Shown piece by piece: positions 1 to 9,599 of a DNA stretch of 20,516 nt. A model generated the notes under the pieces. It did no database searches. It had not been told where the DNA came from and saw only the letters and a program-made list of their open reading frames with translations. This DNA is from Gymnopus androsaceus JB14 (taxonomy: Eukaryota > Basidiomycota > Agaricomycetes > Agaricales > Omphalotaceae). The stretch spans positions 1 to 20,516 of the forward strand of contig ML770087.1 in NCBI GenBank assembly GCA_009733575.1. The letters are read 5' to 3'. Position numbers and translations under genes: made by a program. Positions within the stretch are counted from its first letter, which is position 1. Each line of letters opens with the position of its first letter.

Positions 1-305
1 GCTCAGCATGGTTTAACCTCACATTCATTATATGATCCATAGGCCGTCGACTCAAATGTGCCAAACTTGTCTATGGCGAAAAGATCCGACCGCATGGCTC
101 GGAAAATCGATCTCTCCAAACACTCTTTAGTTTATTCACCGATTTCAATCCTCGGCCCAATTCGTCAGACAAAGCACCAGGCGATTCCAAAAAGTCCCGA
201 CAAACAATCCGACCACTCCGAGTCGGAAGAATCAATAAGTAGTGGAGATTACCTTCCCGATTTCCGCGAAAAAGCCTTCTCTGCTCCAGCCGGGACATGC
301 ACGAG
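1..305. other. intergenic sequence at window edge
   Basis: No supportable gene here. Short open frames on both strands lack codon character, start context or splice partners. This stretch is not shared with the flank of F-box copy B; similarity between the copies begins only at about 306, so it is unique sequence beyond the duplication boundary. Confidence 0.5.
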
Positions 306-325
306 GCTCTCCTACGATACAATTG

Positions 326-2045
326 TCACAAAATCCGAATTGTCAGAAACTCAGGACTCGCCGCCCGTGTTCTTCGAAACATCATACCCAGCTCCTGCTG
401 CATCGATAGCGCTAGCGGAGATCCACTGGCACTACGAGGAGTAGAAATACACTGGCGAGGAGTCCACATCCCAGTCGAAGTAATGTCAACTTCCAAGATA
501 GCTCCTTGCAGATTTGGTAGCTTTGGACCGACGAAATAGAGCTCTGCAAACAATTCGTCGAGTTCCGAAATGACTTGTCGGTGTTGATTCTGAGGAATGA
601 AAGACTCGAGATTTGCAGTGGTACTGATGGTATTCTGAGAATAGGTCAGGCCGGAAGCGATCGTAGCTGCTGCGTTGTGTGAGAGCAAAAACTTGAGCGT
701 TCGCAGCTCGCCGAGTACAGCTAGGTGTTCAACTAGGATAGCTGAACAAGGGTATTTTTCTTCTTGGTCATCAAGGTGAATAACTTGTCCGATATCAGCT
801 ACCGTGCTGAAACACAACGCCAGTGAGGAAACTCGAGGAAACGTCTGTGTTATATACGCAAGTAGCTTTGGCCCAGCAACTGGGCGACAGAAGAAAAATG
901 AGTTGAAGCATCATTCAGGAATAATCAATGAACAGACCATTATTGGGCGTCGATTCAGCTGAGACCTTCATCTCTATCACCTGCGCGAATTGACCTAGAG
1001 TGTCGGTCTGTAACGCACCCAGCACGGCTCCTACGGTGGGGAGCGACCATTTAACAATGGACCCAAGGCTCATAACCTCGGCCAAAGACCCAGATCCAGT
1101 GGATTTAGATTCGGTGCAAGGCCCACTAAAGCAGCACCAATTCGAAATCTCGAACCTTGCGAACCCATCGGCCTGCGAAGGGCGCTCGACTTGTAGACTA
1201 TCCCAGTAAGAATATGACACGTCGACAGAGACAGACGTTGCTCCAAAGGTAGTCGAACGTTCACGCCTGAGCTCGAGAGAGCAGCTCATCTTTCGTCCAC
1301 CATGAGAATGTTCTGGGGGAACCTCCGTTCCCAGAAGCCCCTGCAAGACAAGCCGTCGCAGACGCGGAAAGCGCCTACACGAAAATGCGTGTTTATTCAG
1401 CATCCTTTTGAGGTCCGAACTCTGCATCGACTCGATACCACTGAAAGTGAGTTCCTCCAGAGAGTTACCAGTGGAGGAGAGAATCCCACCGAAAGGCTCT
1501 GAGGATTTTAAAAAGTAGAGCACCTGAGGCGCGCAGTCAATGATGAGGAATCGAAGATGAGTAAAAGTGAGTTCATCTACGAGTCGAAGGAGGGACGAGA
1601 TGTTGGCATCGGGGTAGAGTTGCAGTGAGTGAGGACCACGATAAACTGCCTCGGAGCTGCTGCTTCTGCAGAATTTTAATGTCAGTTCAGCAACACTACA
1701 AGTGATATGAGTTGAAGAAGCTCCGCTGTAATAGAATGCCTGTGCAGTGCGATCCTTGTAACGATTGCAGATGCAATGTGTATCTGTCTCGTGTAGAGAA
1801 AATATTTTCCAATACACAGGAAGAATACCATATGCCAGTCCAAACTGACGTTTGAGTTTAGAGTGAACAAGGTCTGGGATCGGCTGGTCTATGGAGCACA
1901 GGAAAGAAAGTGAAGAAAACAAGAAGGTTGCTGCAGCTGCACGCCAGGTCCTTGATACAAGTGAACATGCCTTCAAAGCAGCAGGGGTGTCGGACAGGAA
2001 CTTGAATATGAGATTCAAAAGTTCACTAGGGAGATTAGTGGACAT
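326..2045 (-). CDS. F-box protein, intact copy A
   Basis: Predicted F-box protein of 553 residues, presumably a substrate adaptor of an SCF (Skp1-cullin-F-box) ubiquitin ligase. Exon 1 is 2045-938 and exon 2 is 879-326; the 58-nt intron (937-880) starts GTCTGT and ends CGCCCAG, and joining restores one continuous frame ending in TGA. Residues about 4-45 form the F-box: LPSELLNLIFKFL, then KACSLVSRTWRAAA. The rest is an irregular LRR-like region with Leu/Phe-spaced segments and no other domain I can name. I chose the start at 2045 because copy B begins at the matching Met; an in-frame ATG lies three codons upstream at 2054. F-box genes of this kind are strongly expanded in mushroom fungi and their targets are usually unknown. 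The upstream CCAAT- and TATA-like elements seen in copy B are missing here, so expression is doubtful. Confidence 0.8.
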
Positions 2046-2458
2046 GATCATCATCCGAGAGAGAATCAGGTGGGCATGAGTGAAAACCTACAAGTACGTG
2101 TTGGAAGATATTATACCTACGAGCAGATATATTTCGGACATACTGAACGATACAAGTGCCTTTGGCAGAAGTTCCGACAAGTTCGCTGCCGTATGCTACG
2201 ATGTATACGCCTCCGCAAAGACGAAGGACCGAAATGGTGTGGACTACCTGGAATAAGGCAAAGTTGAGGCGAAGATGCGTGCATGCGATACTGTAGATGA
2301 ACTTCTGAAGTGAAAAAAGTTACTCTGAAGATCCATAAGAGCCTATCGAAGAAGAATAGAAAGAGCAAGAACTTCTACCTGCTAGAAGGTTCAAGGTTGG
2401 ACACTCAGATGACAAGCGCTCGTGCGCGATGATAAGCGCGATTTTGTTTGTTGAACTT
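2046..2458. promoter_or_regulatory. eroded upstream region of F-box copy A
   Basis: Corresponds to 9166-9599. Compared with copy B, the CCAAT-containing segment between the start codon and the shared word TGGGCATGAG is missing, and the TATAAATA of copy B reads TACAAGTA (about 2088-2095). At 2440 about 45 bp are missing relative to copy B, including its CACGTG and TTTAAATA; the gap lies between GCGCG-type microhomologies. I infer a weakened or dead promoter. Confidence 0.5.
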
Positions 2459-2609
2459 GCTTCCTTTGACAATGAAAGCGCACATATCTCTCACCTCGAT
2501 TTTATTCTCTACCTATATGCTACCATTCACTACGTTTCCTGCGGCGTGTTTCAGCTTGATATCCATCCGTATACAACGGGTGTACTGTGGTCCGGCGAGG
2601 ACAGCCCGT

Positions 2610-2698
2610 ATACTCGGCATCTGGAAAAGTAACCGGATTTTTATATACTTAGACGGTCCAGCAAAAAAATCTCGGTTACTTTTCCAGATGCCGAGTAT
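2610..2698. mobile_element. short foldback/MITE-like element
   Basis: Two near-perfect inverted arms of about 33 bp, starting ATACTCGGCATCTGG and ending in its reverse complement at 2698, surround a loop of about 22 nt. The right arm has a slightly longer A run and GAG where the left arm has GG. Reading the ends as CTCGG...CCGAG places a TA dinucleotide on each side, as expected of Tc1/mariner-type insertion. It is far too short to encode anything, so it is non-autonomous or a remnant. Confidence 0.65.
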
Positions 2699-3029
2699 CT
2701 ATGATATATTATTAACCGTAATACAAGTCTGGGAAGGAAGGAAGGTTTTATTACGCCAAGTGCTGAACGCCGGCGGATCAGTTCTGGAGATTATCCCAGT
2801 GCGGCACTAGTACATCTAGGGCAAGACAACTACGAGCTCACAGTTGCCTCAATATGGAGACGCTGCTGTAGATCGTTGCCCCACCACAAGTGCCAAACTA
2901 ATCAATACATGTCCTCTACAAGATATACACTATATACACTACCTAGGGTTGTCAGTGTTATCTCGATGCCCACCGCAACACTGAACCAAGCTCCAATGTA
3001 TTCAAGTGCATAGTTCCATGTAGACAGTA
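2699..3029. other. no gene seen
   Basis: AT-rich intergenic sequence between the foldback element and the first dispersed repeat. Short open frames on both strands have no family resemblance or splice support. Confidence 0.4.
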
Positions 3030-3113
3030 GGCCATAAATGTACTCGGGATACACCCTTCCAAACGAACCGCACAATAAATTCAACAGCAAAGTGCACCTT
3101 TGAAAGAACTAGT
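3030..3113. repeat. 84-bp dispersed direct repeat, copy 1
   Basis: Begins GGCCATAAATGTACTCGGG and ends GAAAGAACTAGT; almost identical to 5269-5353 in the same orientation, with about three differences. It abuts the inverted F-box fragment. No coding sense is evident. Confidence 0.85.
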
Positions 3114-3134
3114 GATAAATTCAGAACCGTCGAT

Positions 3135-3330
3135 ATTACTTCGACTGGGATGTGGACTCCTCGACAGTGTATTTCTACTCCTCCGAGTTCTAGTGCCAGT
3201 GGGTCTCCGCTAGCGCTATCAATGCAGCAGGAGCTGGGCATGATGCAAGCATGATGTTTCGAAGAACGCGGGCGGCGAATCCTGGGTTTCTGACAATTCG
3301 GATTTCGTGACAACCACACCGTAGGAGGGC
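3135..3330 (+). pseudogene. truncated, inverted 3' fragment of the F-box gene (copy C)
   Basis: About 195 bp matching the last part of the F-box coding sequence, sense strand plus, so opposite to copies A and B. It encodes the words DITSTGMWTPRQCIST and ALSMQQELG, then breaks: an 11-nt duplication (CATGATGCAAG before CATGATG) shifts the frame and gives a stop. Its 3' limit (GTAGGAGGGC near 3330) coincides with the point where copies A and B also lose similarity. It cannot encode a functional protein. Confidence 0.85.
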
Positions 3331-3426
3331 TTCTCTACGTTATGACTTAATGAATATGCAGCTTGTACTGTGCCGAACTCCAGGGATTTGACATCCTTTC
3401 TTCTGCCAGTATATTTTGGAGGCACC

Positions 3427-3650
3427 CGGAATACGAGAATGTGAACCCACCGGAGTTGTTGCGGGACCATTGGGAAGTTATTTGGAAGAATGTAATGGTC
3501 CATGAGACTAGTCTACAACGAAACACACAGTACTTTCGGGGGTAGCGGGAATACGAAAATGCGAACCCACCTGAGCTGCTGGGGGGCCATTGAGAAGTTA
3601 TTGCACATAATGTAACGGTCCATATTGCCTCCAGTGAAAACTAGTCTACA
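3427..3650. repeat. tandem duplication, about 120-bp period
   Basis: Unit 1 (3427-3518) and unit 2 (3547-3650) share GGAATACGA, GAACCCACC, GACCATTG/GGCCATTG, GAAGTTATT and AATGTAA-GGTCCAT in the same order and spacing, with scattered substitutions and a short insertion in unit 2 before ACTAGTCTACA. A 60-codon frame across unit 1 is not kept in unit 2, so I treat this as non-coding. Confidence 0.75.
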
Positions 3651-3660
3651 TTACACTATT

Positions 3661-4097
3661 TTTATATGAGGGACCTCAGTGCCACTCCTAGGTCTTAAGT
3701 GACCACCAGTGAAGTCATATTTGGATCATCCGCCTTAGACACTGAAGCTCAACTTCGGATTTAGGAAGGAACCTGGTTTGACATAACTGTAGATCCGGTG
3801 CCATTGCGGGGCATATCCGACCAGCAACCTCAAAGTTGAAAGAAGTGATCGAAAGATTTTTCGATATTTCGGAGTTGTTTCATATCACAAATAGAAACAT
3901 CCGCAATCTTGAATCTTCGGACGAAATAAAAACTGTATCTTTTTGAGAACTTGAAAGGTCAGTTAGGATAGAATGATGCGAGAATAGTTCTCAATGAAGC
4001 AATGGTAGAAGTTGCTAGAGCTAAAGTCTCTGAGTTTTCGGGTTACTGGCGACGCCGTCGGAGATCATTTTGGGCTTCTTTGGATTCATCGCGGGCT
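3661..4097. other. no gene seen
   Basis: Intergenic sequence without a supportable reading frame; all six frames are interrupted and I see no splice-linked exons or repeats. Confidence 0.4.
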
Positions 4098-4223
4098 GGA
4101 GTTGATCATGAACCCGAAGTACTCGATTTCTGATTTGTCGAAGTGGCAAAGACATCCTTGGAGTTAGGAATGATGAACCCGAGGTGATCGACTTCTGATT
4201 TATCCAAGGGCGAAGATATTTCT
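4098..4223. repeat. imperfect tandem duplication, about 63-bp period
   Basis: Two adjacent units, each starting GGAGTT and containing ATGAACCCGA, then TCGA-TTCTGATTT and GGC-AAGA, at about 4098-4159 and 4160-4223. It lies 200-330 bp upstream of the TATA box of the secreted-protein gene, so it could be duplicated upstream regulatory DNA, but that is only a positional inference. Confidence 0.6.
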
Positions 4224-4422
4224 GGACAGGAGATAGGTAGAATACAGCTCAGTACTAAGGGAGCGATACCTCTTCCGAGCTGAAATTTGATCCTCTTCAC
4301 TGTTAAAAAATTACGGCTTTCAAACTTTTAGAGATGTAACATCGGCTCTCAGCTACTCATTTCGACCGTTTATTCACCATGTCACAGCTCACGCTGTGAA
4401 CAGTATTATTTACAATTTCAGG

Positions 4423-4430
4423 TATAAATA
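4423..4430 (+). promoter_or_regulatory. TATA box of the secreted-protein gene
   Basis: TATAAATA in an AT-rich setting, 58 bp upstream of the chosen ATG at 4488. Transcription would begin at about 4453-4460, downstream of the in-frame ATG at 4446, which is why the later ATG is preferred as the start. Confidence 0.65.
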
Positions 4431-4487
4431 CCACCCTAAGGCAATATGCATCTCTTCAGAGCTCGCTGCACAATTCAAGTTTTCACA

Positions 4488-4880
4488 ATGCACATCTCAG
4501 CCACTGCCACCCTTTTCACTGCTCTGTACATGATCGCAAACAGTGCTGCCCAAGATTTCATTGCTTGGAGTGGAACTACATGCGACGGAAGTGAAGGCAA
4601 TAATGTCCCTTGCGATGGCAGCTGCCACAGCTTCGCCAATCAACACTCTTTCGCGGTCAGTGGAATCTCAACGACAATTATGGGTGATTTGTTACTTACT
4701 TGGTTCATATACACGTTATAGATTCAAGATGTCCCCGAGGTGCAATTCTGTACAACGTTCTTTGAAGATGCCAACTGCGGAGGTGAATCTTTCCTCTTTG
4801 AGGACACTGAATTGGATGGGTGTATCCATGTTGACACGGGGACCTCAATTGCATCCTTTTCATGCACTCGTTGCTTCTAA
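4488..4880 (+). CDS. small secreted cysteine-rich protein (108 aa)
   Basis: Two exons, 4488-4655 and 4722-4880, with a 66-nt intron (GTCAGT...TTATAG) in phase 0; TAA stop at 4878. Residues 1-21 are a clear signal peptide (MHISATATLFTALYMIANSAA), cleaved before QDF. The mature part of about 87 residues has eight cysteines: three in a CDG-x-PCDGSC cluster, two in CTTFFEDANC, one in DGC and two in the terminal SCTRC, enough for four disulfides. Acidic overall, with no transmembrane segment. It fits the fungal small-secreted-protein class (effector-like or cell-surface roles) but I recognise no named family and assign no function. If the intron is retained the protein ends early in a hydrophobic tail. 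Confidence 0.8.
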
Positions 4881-5268
4881 AGCGAGGTGTTAAGCAGTGT
4901 CATGTGAGTACAACATCCATTGCATCCCGGCTAACTAGTAGTCATGCCTAAGCTAGACTCTAGTGCTGATGGATTTTCAGGGACACAGGTTTTACTACAG
5001 TTACAAGGGCTAATCCTGAGTCCTTGAGAAAATAGAGGGGGAAAAAAAGAATAAAACCGAAATAAAACTACAAAGCTGCAGAAGAGGACGTATTTTGAAT
5101 GATTTTGTACATCTATGGAACTGTTTTTGGAAATATAGTGAAGCTTTCGCTGATATTCTGCGATTATAAGTGGAATATGGTATGTAGACTCGATTCCAGT
5201 AGCTGGAGTGACTCACACCAACGTTTGATGATGAGTCGATCAAAGTGCCAAGAATGCGACGACTCAGA
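4881..5268. other. downstream region of the secreted-protein gene
   Basis: Probably 3'UTR followed by intergenic DNA; AAATAAAA-type A-rich words occur around 5050-5070. No supportable gene. Confidence 0.4.
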
Positions 5269-5353
5269 GGCCATAAAATGTACTCGGGCTACACCCTTCC
5301 AAACGAACCGCACAATAAATTCAACAGCGAAGTGCACCTTTGAAAGAACTAGT
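5269..5353. repeat. 84-bp dispersed direct repeat, copy 2
   Basis: Same sequence as 3030-3113 apart from one inserted A and about two substitutions, same orientation. Flanking sequence is unrelated on both sides, so the repeat has definite ends: a dispersed copy and not part of a larger duplication. Confidence 0.85.
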
Positions 5354-5720
5354 TCCAAGGAGCTCTTGTGCACTCAATTCTTCAAAAGAACCCAAACTGC
5401 GGCGCTCTAAGAGAAAAGAAATGCAATAAAAATGGACGGGCAGCATTCAACGCCGATGCCTTTCATCAAGCAGTCTATAGAGGCGTTCATCGCTTGAGCT
5501 GTTGCCGCTGCTCAGCAGGAAGGCTGGCGCGGTGCAATTGAGCATGGTCACAGCTGGGGATGCGCAATGAGGAGGAAAGTGGGTATTCAGAAAGTTCAAA
5601 AGGGGAGAGAAGGCGGGCCTTTAAAACATTTATATAAAGAAACACTGTAGAGTGAAGCTTACATATATGATACAAACAAGGATTACAGGAGCAAGAACGT
5701 AAACTTGCTACAGAAGGAGC
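5354..5720. other. no gene seen
   Basis: Intergenic DNA downstream of the MYND gene (convergent side). Short antisense frames only; probably includes the MYND gene 3'UTR near 5640-5720. Confidence 0.4.
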
Positions 5721-6874
5721 TCAGCGTCCTCCGGGCGCTTTGGCGGGCGATACTGAGGATGCGGCAGCCGCCGTCGCAGTCTTGACATCAAGGACTTTTC
5801 CACATATAGCCTTATGAGTAGGCTTGTACGCGGCAACCTGACAATCTCTGGAAACTATCGGTTAACTGGAGAAAGTCGAACAAGGATAGAACACAAACTT
5901 GGAACAGTAGTAGACACTCCTCTGCAGTTTATCCCAGCACCGGCTACAGCGTTGAAATTTCTCCTCAGGCAATTGCCCCCTCAAGCAATGCTGACACTGT
6001 TCCATTCGGGTACTCATGCGCTCCAAGACAGCAGCTCTGTCCTCTCTGCAAATCTGTTTCGCCGTCGCATTACCCAAAGACATCTTTCGCAACTCCTTTT
6101 CAAGCTTGGACCGCTCTTTTTGTGCATCTGTACGATTACGAGTGGTGCCGTGATTTTTTCGTACCATGATCGGTGGTCGAGGGATGTCCAAGAAAGAGTA
6201 GGAGGTGAACCAAACAACGAAGTCTAGAGAAAGTAAATATTAATGTTCAGTCCGTTATAAATGGGCAAGAGACAAGACTGACAAATCAATTTCGTGCGTA
6301 AAACCTTCATTTCACCGAGGATGTTTTCTCTCAGTTTATTGGAAGGCCGATTCTCTTCTGATTTGAGGAATGCTTCCCAGGATTTACCAGGGAAACTCTG
6401 GAGAGTAGTCGCAGCTGGGTCACCTTTGGCTACAATGATGCTTTTCCACAAATCGATAAGAATATTTCCGTCGAGGCTGAGATGATTCAAGGTCAGAATG
6501 TCTCCTGTGAGCATTCTAGAATCGTTCAGATTGCGAGCACCTGAACATGCTCCGAGATTCCAACTAGTGCGTGCGTTCTCCTTGTAGCCACTGACGCCGC
6601 CATCCATTTGGCATCAAGATTCTGTAGCGTGAATACAGACAGACGCAACCGCAGATCAAGAGTGCTGGAGAGAAGTTCGAAATATAGATCTGCGGATAGG
6701 GAGAGATCCATTGGCTTTCAAACTATATTGCTGCCATCCATTTTCGAGAGAAAGCGCAGGAGACAGCCTTTTCGAAGAAACAAGAGTTTCCCACTGTTTG
6801 TTCCATTCTTCTGGCTTCTCTAGAGCATCCTGGGTTTTAGGAAGTTCCACTGTATACGCGATATATTCTGCCAT
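5721..6874 (-). CDS. MYND zinc-finger protein, probably frameshifted in 5' half
   Basis: The 3' part is clear: exon 6223-5899 and last exon 5847-5721, with a 51-nt intron inside the finger. Together they give a complete MYND finger: CQHC, then FQRCSRC, YYCSKDCQ and H-KAIC, so all zinc ligands are present, followed by a short Ala/Ser tail. MYND fingers bind zinc and usually mediate protein contacts. A 92-nt intron (6315-6224) links this to an upstream segment (MLTGDILTLNHLSLDG...). Further up, coding sense moves between frames: MAEYIAYTVELPKTQ at 6874 in one frame, LYFELLSSTLDLRLRLSVF near 6690 in a second, then back near 6570, and no good intron explains either switch. Restoring one base in TCGGAGCATG would join GIS to ACSGARNLND smoothly. 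A recent pseudogene or an assembly error is likely, though unusual splicing is possible. Confidence 0.6.
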
Positions 6875-7406
6875 ATTAGATGAATTAGAAAACGAAGTGA
6901 CAAGTCGGAAACAATGTGGGGTGTGGGAAAAAATGCAATAGGCGCTAAAACTACTCCGCTGAGCGTTTATCGACTACGATAGATTAAGATTATAATCTAG
7001 TAATCTAGTACTCGGGACATCGCATCCGAGAGGTCCCAATTGGAAACCGTGTCTCTAAATATGGTTGCTACTTCTTCCGAGAGAGACATCTAGTTGTTCT
7101 GAAGTCGACTAGGGTTGGATATGTTTTTATCTAGTACTTTGCGAGATGCTGACCATTGCGATTTGTTTGCGATTTATTTCTGAGTAGCGGGAGACCCATG
7201 TGAGGAGTGTTAGTATGCACTAGTATGCCCAGGTTAACGAGCGTAGATTGCGATGCAGTAATAAATGGGAAAATCTATTGAGGCACCCTAGAAACTCCGG
7301 AAATTATCTCGAAACCCATCACGCCTGTTGTCACTCCGCACAAGACACGATGTCGTATCCCTGGACCAGTTTGGCGCAGCAAAAGCTGCCTCGAGTCTAT
7401 AGAAAA
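6875..7406. other. intergenic, no gene seen
   Basis: Region between the MYND gene start and F-box copy B. Presumably holds the MYND promoter; I see no clear TATA box. A small AATCTAGT direct repeat occurs near 6990-7010. Open frames reaching into copy B are antisense shadows. Confidence 0.4.
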
Positions 7407-9599
7407 GCTCTCCTACGATGCAATTGTCACGAAATCCGAATTGTCAGAAACTCAGGATTCGCTGCCCGTGTTCTTCGAAACATCATGCCAGCTCCTGCTG
7501 CATCGATAGCGCTAGCGAAGACCCACTGACACCAAAACTCGGAGGATTAGAAATACACTGTCGAGAAGTCCACATCCTAGTCGAAGTAATATCAACTTCC
7601 AAGATAGCTCCTTGCAGATTTGGTAGTTTCGGACCGACGAGATAGAGTTCTGCAAACAATTCGTCGAGTTCCGAAACGAGTTGCTGGTGTTGGCTCTGAT
7701 GGAATGAAAGACTCGATATCCGCAGTGGCATTGATGGTATTCTGAGAATAAGGCGAGACCGGAAGCGATCGTAGCTGCTGCGTTATGTGAGAGCATAAAC
7801 TTGAGCGTTCGCAGCTCGCCGAGCACTGCTAGGTGTTCAACGAGGATAGCTGAACAAGTCTGATCCTTTTCTTCCTGGTCATCAAGGTGAATAACTTGTC
7901 CGATGTCAGATACTGTGCTGAAACACAACGCCAGCGAGGAAACTCGAGGAAACGTCTGTGTTATGTACGCAAGTAGCTTTGGCCCAGCAACTAAACGAGA
8001 GAAGAAAAATGAGATGAAGCATTGTACAGATACAGTCAATGTGCAGACCATTATTGGGCGTCGATTCAGATGAGACATTTATCTCTATTCCCTTCGCAAA
8101 TTGACCTAGAGTGTCGGTCTGTAGCGCACCCAGCACGGATCCTATGGTGGGGAGCGACCATTTAACGATGGACCCAAGGCTCATAACATCAGCCAAAGAT
8201 CCATATCCAGTGATCGACGTTCAGATTCACTGCAAGGCCCACTAAAGCAGCACCAATTCGAAATCTCGAATCTTGAGAACCCATCAGCCCGCGAAGGATG
8301 CGCGACTCGTAGACTATCCCAGTAGGAATATGTCACGTCGACAGAGACGGACGTGGCTCCAAAGGCAGTCGAAGGTTCACGCCGGAGCTCGAGAGAGCAG
8401 CTCATCTTTCGTCCATCATGAAGATGTTCTCGGGAAACCTTTGTTCCCAGAAGCCCCTGCAAGATAAGCCGTCGCAGACGCGGAAAGCGCCTACACGAGA
8501 ATGCGTGTTTATTCAGCATCCTTTTGAGGTCCGAATTTTGCATCGACTCGATACCACTGAAAGTGAGTTCTTCCAGGGAGTTACCAGCGGAGGAGAGAAT
8601 CCCACTGAAAGGCTCCAAGGATTCTAAAAAGTAGAGCACCTGAGGCGCACAGTCGATAAGTGAGGAATCGAAGATGAGGAAAGGAGAGCTCATCTACGAG
8701 TCGAAGGAGAGACGAGATGTTGGCATCGGGGTATAGTTGCAGTGAGTGAGGACCATGATAAACTGCTTCCGAGCTGCCGTTGCTAGTGCAGAACTTTAAT
8801 GTTAGTTCAGCAACATTACAAGTGATATGAGCTGAAGAAGCTCCGCTATAATAAAATGCCTGTGCAGTGCGATCCTTGTAACGATTGCAGATGCAATGTG
8901 TATTTGTCTTGTGCATAAGGAATCTTTTCCTATACACAGGAAGAACACCATATGCCAATCCAAGCTGACGTTTGAGCTTAGAATGAGTAAGGTCTGGATT
9001 CGGCTGGTCTATGGAGCACAGGAGAGAAAGAGAAGAGAACAGGAATGTCGCTGCAGCTGCATGCCAGGTCCTTGATACAAGTGAACACGCCTTCAAAGCA
9101 GCAGGCGTGTCGGACAAGAACTCGAATATGAGATTCAAAAGTTCACTAGGGAGATTGGTGGACATGACCGTCGTCTGAGAGAGCTGACAGGCCCAATCAG
9201 GTGCCTATGGGCATGAGTGAAAACCTATAAATACGGGAATCACGCTTGAGACCGGTTCTTCCCGATATATACGTCTCCGCCAAAGACGAGAGACCGAAGC
9301 ACTGCAAGGCGCATGCTGTGGAATAACGAAAAGATGCACACCTTTCCCGCCTGCTTACGATAGAAAGTAAAAAACCTTTGATAGGTCACTCTGAAGATCG
9401 AGGAAGAATAAGAAACTCGATATTCCACCACATGGAACCATTCCAGAGGAAATAAATTGGTAGAATGTTGGTACTGTACAGAGCCAGAAACACTCAGGAG
9501 TCAGACCTAGAAGCGCTCGTGCGCGGTGATAAGCGCGCTGCTGACCCACCTCACGTGTTCGGGCTCGTTTAAATAATACGCGATTTTGTTTGTTGAACT
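7407..9599. repeat. segmental duplication unit, copy B
   Basis: Second copy of the block at 306-2458, same orientation, about 7.1 kb away. It directly adjoins the transcribed part of the Lys/Ala-rich gene, and the shared sequence ends inside that gene's probable 5'UTR. This copy contains about 45 bp absent from A (around 9535-9580). Confidence 0.9.
7429..9165 (-). pseudogene. F-box protein pseudogene, copy B
   Basis: Homologous over its whole length to the intact F-box gene at 326-2045, with the same start (MSTNLPSELLNLIF), F-box and intron position (intron about 8042-7985, GTCTGC...TTTAG). At least four indels break it relative to copy A: one extra base near 8655 (after FPHLRFL), five extra bases near 8210 (before MADVMSLGS), one extra base near 7765 (after AATIASGL), and one missing base near 7490 that ends the frame after SMQQEL. 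Long stretches of intact codons between the breaks indicate recent inactivation. The N-terminal 194 residues, F-box included, remain readable, so a truncated Skp1-binding product is conceivable but unproven. Confidence 0.85.

Larger units (their letters stand above)
306..2458. repeat. segmental duplication unit, copy A
   Basis: This block is repeated in the same orientation at 7407-9599. It covers the whole F-box gene, about 20 bp past its stop codon, and all of the upstream intergenic region to the words ATTTTGTTTGTTGAACT (ends 2458 here, 9599 there). Similarity is high across coding, intron and intergenic parts, with many single-base changes and several indels. Because the intron is retained, this is a DNA-level duplication and not a retrocopy. 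Confidence 0.9.

Noticed and set aside
4446..4487. Upstream in-frame ATG as the start of the secreted protein
   Set aside because: It lies only 16-23 bp from the TATA box, so it should precede the transcription start, and it would bury the signal peptide behind a basic stretch.
5814..6227. 137-codon plus-strand frame
   Set aside because: Antisense to the MYND finger exons, which have conserved Cys/His ligands and a matching intron on the minus strand.
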